Below, in pieces: positions 58,201 through 64,000 of a stretch of 64,000 nucleotides of DNA; position 1 is the stretch's first letter, and every line of letters starts with the position of its first letter. Made by a program: the position numbers and the translations under genes. Under the pieces are notes generated by a model. It had not been told where the DNA came from. It did no database searches and worked only from the letters and a program-made list of their open reading frames with translations. Source of the stretch: Macrostomum hystrix (taxonomy: Eukaryota > Platyhelminthes > Macrostomidae). Location: assembly GCA_950097015.1 (NCBI GenBank), contig CATNEN010000005.1, positions 1,550,001-1,614,000 on the forward strand, given 5' to 3'.

Positions 58201-59179
58201 CATGCTGATAAATTTTGAAGGCCTGGCAAGGCCGCACTGAGGCTCAGTGATAATTCGTGTATAGGGGTGTATGAAATACACTAGCTCTTATGGGAAAAAT
58301 CGGACCTTCGGCCAGAAACATTGAATATCTCGACGGTCTGAAGAGCTGGCGACTTGATTCTTGTTTCAGAAGATGCGCAACAAAAAGTTGACCCGTGTTA
58401 TTGAGTTTGGTGTGCTTGTGTTGCTCCGTTCGGGTACAGCACAAAAAACTGTCAAAACCTAAAATGCTATCTTAACCATCCTACATAAAAGGGGGTCGGT
58501 GGTAGAGCGGTTAACGCGTTTGCCTCTCGCACCGAGGTCCCTGAGCTCGATTCCGCGGCGAGGCCTCATTCATTTGGGGCGCAGCCGCGGAGAGAAGGCT
58601 TGGGAGCTTGTCGTGAAATTTACGCCCATTAGGGCCAACCTCTAAGGCACAGTGAAGTGTACACTGCCTGACGATGAGAAAGTGTGAGCGTGTTCGGTAT
58701 CTGTGTGCGTGTGTGTTCAGGAGTCAGCGAAATGGGCAGAATTGCCTCCTCGCTGGCTGCGGGTCTTGTGTCACTAAATGATGTGCCATTGCCCGCAGCC
58801 CTCCAGCAATTGTTATTATTATGATTATTATCCTTCATAAAATAACCCAAACATAATGTTCCCTATCTTAGAGAAATATCTAGAAATCCAATTATATATC
58901 CCCCTGAATCGCCAACACTAACCTGACAACCCGCAGCACAATAGCCGATCTAGCGGCAACCGGCTCTCCGACAGCCATTCTGGGCAGGACATCGTCCGGA
59001 TTAAATTGCAACTGCAGCCTCTGCTGCTGCTGCTGCTGAACCGAAGAAGGGGTTAATGAAGCCGTGAAACTTTCAGCCAATCGTTGGAGTCCGCCCAGCA
59101 TGCGAATAGCTCGATCCTGATTTAGCACAATGCCCGGAAATTCTACGGCAAATAGTTGCCGCGTTGACAGTGGCACCTC
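55236..59179 (-). CDS. GTF3C5: General transcription factor IIIC subunit 5
   Basis: GTF3C5 (TFIIIC63, yeast Tfc1/tau95) is part of the complex that binds A/B boxes and recruits RNA polymerase III. Coding exons 59179-58923, 57727-57544, 56809-56266 and 55888-55236, with phases agreeing at all three joins (257+184+544+653 = 546 codons including stop). Exon 1: RQLFAVEFPGIVLNQDRAIR (human RRMVCVEYPGVVRDVAKML). Exon 2: LGHTSSTYEFNGLADLQYL (human LGIISTIYKFQGMSDFQYL). Exon 3 ends KGPWHHLWLKFGYNPIVNP (human TGPWRSLWIRFGYDPRKNP). Exon 4: AAIYQSLDLRVRQ (human AKIYQVLDFRIRC), CHDIHGWYSEDGLNEFRQLT, then a long acidic tail as in human. Exon 1 follows a textbook acceptor (pyrimidine tract, CGTCGCAG) and has no in-frame ATG after it. 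The upstream ATG at 59,224 lies inside the pyrimidine tract. Either a 5' exon or a spliced leader must supply the start. Confidence 0.92.
55934..56108. repeat. 30-bp repeat next to the GTF3C5 exon 4 acceptor
   Basis: Six units of ATTGAGGATCTGGGAAATGA plus GACGACTCAA in the last intron of GTF3C5, ending about 45 bp before exon 4. In gene orientation each unit contains CATTTCCCAG, a fair copy of a 3' splice site. Confidence 0.93.
56930..57265. repeat. About 79-bp direct repeat, 3-4 copies, in GTF3C5 intron
   Basis: Blocks containing CGTCTCTGATTGGCTAGCTG and CCCCTCCTTTTCATCTCTTA start about every 79 bp (56,959; 57,037; 57,116), with a more diverged fourth about 90 bp on. Confidence 0.85.
58491..58829 (+). 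mobile_element. tRNA-derived SINE (family 1), full length
   Basis: Head GGTGGTAGAGCGGTTAACGC, B-box GCTCGATTCC, body and TTATTATT tail as in the copy at 4646-5025. Flanked by 13-bp duplications with one mismatch (ATCCTACATAAAA at 58,478-58,490 and ATCCTTCATAAAA at 58,830-58,842). It lies in the first GTF3C5 intron, antisense to the gene. Confidence 0.93.
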
Positions 59180-59224
59180 CTGCGACGAAAAATAAGACGA
59201 ATGAAAATAAGTTTTTCGATACAT

Positions 59225-60417
59225 ATCGGATGCATTAAGAACTCCTAATCGACAAGTTGTACAATTTAATTAACTTATCTATGGATTCTAATCTGGAACT
59301 GGATCTGATATGGATATCAAATTATCTACGGAAATTTAAAGAGTCTGCTAACTATTACTAGGGCCTCAACTACAATTTGCCCACTAGTACATTGGCAGAA
59401 AAAATATTTGAAAGCAGACAATTTTAAGTGGAAAACACTCGTTTAATAACGAATTATTTATTATCACGGAAAGAAATAGTATGCAGTAAATTATAACAGA
59501 CGTTTTGTCTTACTTCCAAGTGTTTATAAGCGGACGGAATTTCGAATAACTAATAAAGCCGGAATGTTTTTCTTTTTTCAAAGAAACTGTGTCAGTATAA
59601 CAAAAAATAATAAATAGTACAGACGACGCAGAAATTCAATCAAAGGTAGCTGTACAAACAAAATAATCGTGCTTAATTAGTAAGCCTCATGAGCTTTAGC
59701 ATCTAGACTTTTTTTACCGTGAGTGATTTTACGAAAAAGAGAGCCGATTTAAATCCTAGAAGTTTTAGTGAAAATCTAGAAAAAAACTCTTTAATCGATT
59801 ATAATAAAATATATAATTCAACGAATAAGCTAAAAGCATGGCAATTTATTTTCGAAAAAAAACTAAAGATTCCTTCACCAGGAAGTGATTGAAGCAAACT
59901 GCCTACATTTTCTAGATAAATCCCAGCTTTTTCTACTTCCTCGCTAAAATCGATTGCTGCAATCGTTCCTCAGACGGGTTGAAACTATCCAAGCTTTTTG
60001 CGCTTCTGAACTTACAAAGATTGGTTAAGACAAGTTTTGAAATATCTTCCTGTGATACAGGAAGTAGAAAATATTTTTATTGCTTTTAACGTAACAAGAA
60101 CTTTCCATCATTAAAATTGACTGACGCATGTAGACAGCCGACATGTACAGTGTAACAAATTTGAAACTTTATTAGCCCGAAAAATAAGCGACTATAAAAC
60201 TGCAGATCACATATTGGCAGAGCATTCTATAAAAACTTAATATTATGTCTTACGAGCGTACAATTAAGCATAGTTTAAGCAAGATAGTCGAAGTAGAGAA
60301 ACTGGATTTTGAAGTTTCTTGACAACAGAGCAAAAAATAAACAATAAAAACGTGAAATTAAACAAATATAGCTACTAACATATCAGAAATCTTCATTCTG
60401 ATCATAGTTAATTGGGT
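59225..60417. other. AT-rich spacer between IFT52 and GTF3C5
   Basis: No coding segment, RNA or repeat recognised in about 1.2 kb. Confidence 0.5.
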
Positions 60418-60419
60418 CA

Positions 60420-60605
60420 GATTACCTTCAATTATCCCAGCTGGTACCCATTTAACAGCTGGGTGAACTGAAGCAATTCAGAGTTAAGTGTCTTGCTAAA
60501 TGACACAAATTGTTTCCGTGGAGTCGGGAATCGAACCCCCGACCTTCAAGTCGTGAGTCCGACGCCCTAACCACTAGGCTACGCTCGTACAACCTCTCGG
60601 TTGTC
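60420..60605 (-). mobile_element. SINE family 2 copy, near full length
   Basis: Read on the minus strand: TAGTGGTTAGGGCGTC (A box), GGGTTCGATTCCCGACTCC (B box), AAGACACTTAACTCTGAATT, GCTTCAGTTCACCCAGCTGT, AAATGGGTACCAGCTGGG. This is the best representative of the family in the window. It lies about 100 bp downstream of the IFT52 stop. Confidence 0.88.
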
Positions 60606-60709
60606 AGTATAGTCTACGACTAAGCAAAATATTTACCATAGACGGTGCACTTTTAGAATTCACAAGCGGAGAGTGCTTAGGTTAACAAAAAGATAAGGTT
60701 AATAAGAGT

Positions 60710-63036
60710 TCACTCCTGGTTAATCTTCTTAAACTCAGCAACCTGGGCCAGCACGTGAGCTAATATAGCCTTGGCATCGCGCCTATCAGCCGGCAGTTTA
60801 TTAGTGACGCCGAGAATTTCGCCGCACTGTCTAATATAATATTCCAAATCGTCGTCTGTACATTTGTTAGTGATCTGGGCTAGTCGAACCTTCTCGGTGC
60901 TGAACTGTTCGTCCAGATCGAACAATTCCAAAGCCGGGGCTGGCAGTTCCCGGAAACTCGGCGGAAATACGGCCGGCTGGAGCGGCGGCAGGGGAGTTTC
61001 AAACTGCGGCTGAATTAGAGACAATTGTTCGTGCTTAACTCTCAGCTTATCATAGGCTGCTATAGCTTTAGGCACTAGGCTGGTGTCCATCACATAGAGT
61101 GACGAATCGTATAGACTCAGAACATCTTTAGGAACATCGTCGCTCTCTTGCAGGCAAGCTTTTAAATCTTCGGACAGGGCTTCAATATCCGGCGCGTGCT
61201 GATAATCGGCCAGCTCTGGCTCCTCAGCGTCTATGGCATTCAGGTGAAGTGTATCCGTGGACAGGTACTGCAGCACTACCTCGAGTACCTGGATTAGGAT
61301 CAGTCAGGATAAATAAATAAGGATTTGAGTAGAGCACGGGTAGGCAAACTTATTTGCTGGCGGGCCAAAGAAAGAACCTAAATGACGACAGCGGGCCGCA
61401 TTGACTGTATAAATATGAGATAGGGGAGAGATGAGACACGGGAGAGATGAGACACGGGAGAGATGGGACACAGGAAAGATGGGACACGAGGGAGATGAGA
61501 CACGGGAGAGATAATACAGGGGAGAGATTAGACACGGGAGAGATTAGACACGGGAGAGATTAGACACGGGAGAGATAAGACAGGGGAGAGATTAGAAACG
61601 GGAGAGATTAGACACGGGAGAGATTAGACACGGGAGAGATAAGACAGGGGAGAGATTAGACACGGGAGAGATAAGACAGGGGAGAGATTAGACACGGGAG
61701 AGATTAGACACGGGAGAGATGAGACACAGGAAAGATGGGACACGAGAGAGATGAGACACGGGAGAGATAAGACAGGGGAGAGATTAGACACGGGAGAGAT
61801 TAGACACGGGAGAGATTAGACACGAGATAGATGAAACAGGACACTGCAGATGTCAGAAGGGGCAACGGGCCGGATTTGGGAGCTTCGAGGGCCGCATCTG
61901 GCCCGCGGGCCGGAGTTTGCCGACCCCTGGAGTAGAGGAATTACAAGCAAACTGATTGCGTACACCAATTGACAAGAGATTACTATCAAAGAAAAATTTA
62001 TTATGGACTCTCAAAGGGGCAATTTGCTAAGGATTATAATCAATGGGATAATTTAATGGGGACTACTATAAACGGAATAATTTATAAGGGATTTTTACGA
62101 ATGGGGAAATTTACTAGGGATAAATTTCGATATAACAATTGACTGCGGCATAACTAAGTAGAATAAAATTTAATCATTCCCCACCTTAAAATTATCCTCC
62201 TTATCAATGTACTCGTCCGAAAAAGCCGCAGCCGCTCCAAAGACGGCCACTTTACCGCCGCCGCCGCCGCCGCCGCCGCTGCCGACGTTGCTAACGGCGC
62301 CAGATCTGCCGGCAGTTGGCGGAGGCGCCGACGCGGCACCGGAAACTGCGAATGCGCACACCGGCCTATTAAGCGGAAAAGCCACACTGCCAGTGCTCAG
62401 CACAGCCACGGCTGGCTTGGCCACATTCAGCGTGGCGCCGTACGGATAGACAAAGTGCAGAGCCGACTTGTGGGCCGAACTGGTGTCGCCGCCGCCGCCG
62501 CCGCCGCTTAAGCCGCCAATGACTGGCAGTAGAGTCTTACCGGCCGCTTCGCTGATGGCTCTATTGAGTACACCGTTGGGTACATAGCACTCTTTAGGAT
62601 GAAAGTACTTATAGTAGGCCGTGCGCACAACACAGTCGCTATTCACAGAGATGCCCATCTCTTCTAGAAAGAAGTTCACGTTAGTATCGTAGCGAGACTC
62701 TCCGCCTTCGCCCATGAGAACCAGAATGCTGCCACCCTTGGCTAGATAGGCTTTCATTGCGTCAAACTCCGACACTGAAAATTTCTCATTCGGCAGAGCG
62801 ACCAGAAAAATTCTGGCCTCGTTAAGGCGCGCCTCCGTGACTTCGTCTTTTAGGCTAACAATTTTCCAAGACGATTTCAACTTTCTTGTCAGAGTTTTGA
62901 AGCCGTAGCTTGGGCCAAAGGCGTCATGCTTTGTGGCGTTGATCAATAGGACATTGCTACCGACAGGACCAGTTGCCGGGGCGTCCGTATCTCGGCTACC
63001 ATTCATAGCTGCAGCAGATTCTATTGGAGCTGGCAT
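60710..63036 (-). CDS. IFT52: Intraflagellar transport protein 52
   Basis: IFT52 is a core subunit of the IFT-B train that carries cargo into cilia. Two exons: 63036-62185 and 61288-60710, joined in phase (DNFK/VLEVVLQYL; human NSKIMDVVFQWL). Product 476 aa from MPAPIES; an ATG at 63,114 would add 26 residues. Family blocks: LKSSWKIVSLKDEVTEARLN (human LRSNWKIQSLKDEITSEKLN), GEGGESRYDTNVNFFLEE, YYKYFHPKECYVPNGVLNR, SVAFPLNRPVCAF, then LNAIDAEEPELADY, PQFETPLPPLQPAVFPPSF and ARLAQITNKCTDDDLEYYIR-like sequence through the C-terminal FKKINQE. Relative to human it has an N-terminal extension of about 20 residues and glycine/alanine runs (about 170-180 and 255-275). An acceptor-like CTCACAG lies 8 bases before the MPAP ATG. 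The intron holds a hAT MITE. Confidence 0.97.
61335..61929. mobile_element. hAT-type MITE carrying a 16-bp minisatellite (copy 2)
   Basis: 595 bp in the IFT52 intron, flanked by perfect 8-bp duplications GAGTAGAG at 61,327-61,334 and 61,930-61,937. The right end, read inward, is CAGGGGTCGGCAAACTCCGG; the left end is CACGGGTAGGCAAACTTATT. The interior (about 61,418-61,835) is a 16-bp repeat (GAGATTAGACACGGGA), the same monomer as in the copy at 44,888-45,500. Confidence 0.93.
61938..62184. other. IFT52 intron remainder
   Basis: Unique AT-rich intron sequence up to the donor AAG/GTGGGG at 62,184. Confidence 0.5.
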
Positions 63037-63162
63037 TTTTACACTGTGAGTTGTCCGCGTTGATTTGCTCAAATCTGGAATGGTTTTATTGCGAAACATA
63101 GCAAATAGTCGCATTGCAATTAGTTAAATGACATCTGCAGCCGACAGCACAGCCGCAGCCTT

Positions 63163-63232
63163 CTATTTAAGTGTCTTGCTAAAGGATACTAATTGGTCCA
63201 GTGGGGTGGGGAATCGAACCCCCGACCCCCGA
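63163..63232 (-). mobile_element. SINE family 2 fragment
   Basis: Contains AAGTGTCTTGCTAAAGGATA and GGGGAATCGAACCCCCGACC, matching the head and early body of the family in minus orientation. A second, different tRNA-like fragment (GAGATTCGAACTCGCGAC) is at about 63,372-63,390. Confidence 0.6.
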
Positions 63233-63239
63233 CCATAAT

Positions 63240-63680
63240 AAAGATAATGAATGTCAAGAACTGACAATAAAAATTAAAAGTACAGCTTTTAACGGATTGA
63301 TAAAACGTAAGCAACAAAAATAAAGTGTCGTTATAAAGTACACTAAAACTGCTTCTTTCGTGTTGAGATTCGAACTCGCGACGGCTCAATTGGAAATTGA
63401 GACAACGCTATTTTCCCAGGTGAAACACCACGGGGAGGTATTTCAAATACCCACTGCCTAATTCACGATAGCTCCCAAACCGAATGATCGATGTACGTGA
63501 ATGTCCACCATTTCGAATAAAAAAATTCATTCTTTTTGTTTCATTTGGGGCGGTATTCGGGCCTAGACAAAAACGAGATCTTAGTGTCTTAGAAACCAAA
63601 CATTTAAACTAATAATATCAAGTCACGAGTCGAAATGAATTTAGCTTTACTCAAAATGCTGCTTTGTTGAAAGCCAATTC
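63240..63680. other. Spacer between OVCA2-like gene and IFT52
   Basis: AT-rich, with the tRNA-like fragment near 63,380. The phrase CCACGGGGAGGTATTTCAAA (63,429 on) is shared with about 19,718. No gene seen. Confidence 0.4.
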
Positions 63681-63686
63681 TTTATT
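63681..63686 (-). terminator. Likely polyadenylation signal of the OVCA2-like gene
   Basis: AATAAA on the minus strand, about 110 bases after the stop codon. Confidence 0.5.
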
Positions 63687-63793
63687 AAAAGCAAATTTTA
63701 GACAAAAAGACAATGTATAAAGTTGCATATTTGATTTAAAGGAAAAATTCACACAAAATGAAACAATGAAGTAATGAATCTCTTAACAAAGAT

Positions 63794-63946
63794 TCAACAT
63801 TTTCCGCTATCAAACAGCTCCAAGAAAGCTGTGTACTTTGGTCTCAGTTCCGCCTTAGCCGGCACAATATGACCGGCAGGGTGACCAAGAAATGACAAAT
63901 GAACAAATAGAGATAGCATTGATTCAGTCAGCTCTCTGGATATCAC
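63794..63946 (-). CDS. OVCA2: OVCA2-like serine hydrolase, last exon (partial gene)
   Basis: The OVCA2/FSH1 family are small alpha/beta-hydrolases (esterases) with a Ser-Asp-His triad. After the acceptor ATTTCCCGCAG the exon reads VISRELTESMLSLF, then HPAGHIVPAKAELRPKYTAF, then LELFDSGKC and TGA. Human OVCA2 ends VIPSQESVQLASQF...GGHFIPAAAPQRQAYLKFLDQF. The HPAGHIVP histidine would be the catalytic His. The rest of the gene, with the nucleophile Ser, lies beyond the right edge. The exon is short, so the assignment rests on about 50 residues. Confidence 0.72.
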   Translation of the reverse strand: MISRELTESMLSLFVHLSFLGHPAGHIVPAKAELRPKYTAFLELFDSGKC

Positions 63947-64000
63947 CTGCGGGAAATGATCGGGGTGCGGCGTTAGCACACTTATTTAAATTGGAAATAG

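Noticed and set aside
57850-58450. Possible coding segments on the minus strand in the first GTF3C5 intron
   Set aside because: Frames are short, without recognisable motifs or consistent splice phases. Possibly an old transposon piece, but unsupported.

Overview
This is a 64 kb piece of animal nuclear genome. It has intron-containing genes for metazoan proteins (intraflagellar transport, Snail zinc finger, TFIIIC, ORC), tRNA-derived SINEs with target-site duplications, hAT and Merlin DNA transposon relics, and no bacterial features. The best guess is a spiralian, most plausibly a macrostomid-type flatworm. The reasons are the extreme minisatellite load, and splice acceptors placed at or a few bases before start codons, including one gene (GTF3C5) with no AUG of its own. 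That pattern would fit spliced-leader trans-splicing. The organism call is inference.

Layout. 1-9.6 kb: a 39-bp satellite, then the 3' exons of ORC4 (+). The ORC4 intron holds a SINE, a broken LRR (F-box/LRR-like) gene copy and two minisatellites. 10-14 kb: two large minisatellites (30 bp, 23 bp). 14.8-19.4 kb: WDR86 (+), five coding exons, with minisatellites in two introns. 19.4-28.2 kb: gene-poor DNA with microsatellites and a G-rich 16-bp array. 28.2-29.8 kb: a Snail-family zinc-finger gene (-), with a CACCTG-bearing satellite about 0.7-2.3 kb upstream. 34.4-42 kb: minus-strand cluster of a 1200-aa charged single-helix protein of unknown function, EEF1AKMT1 and a C15orf40/UPF0235 protein, separated by minisatellites. 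42.5-45.5 kb: a 42-bp satellite interrupted by a SINE, then a hAT-type MITE. 45.5-51.6 kb: an SLC36-like amino-acid transporter (-), five exons, with a 2.6 kb satellite in its last intron. 53 kb: a Merlin transposase relic. 55.2-59.2 kb: GTF3C5 (-), four exons. 60.7-63.1 kb: IFT52 (-), two exons, with a second hAT MITE in the intron. 63.8-64 kb: last exon of an OVCA2-like serine hydrolase (-).

The genes are mostly unrelated housekeeping or developmental functions (replication licensing, Pol III transcription, cilia, translation-factor methylation, transport) and do not form one pathway. The striking property of the locus is its repeats. About a third of the window is made of more than 20 tandem arrays, nearly all with different 16-42 bp monomers, in introns, between genes and even inside a coding region. 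Two hAT MITEs carry the same 16-bp minisatellite inside themselves, which directly suggests one way such arrays may be spread.

Exon boundaries were derived by hand from GT/AG sites, reading-phase agreement and remembered protein families. No database search was run.
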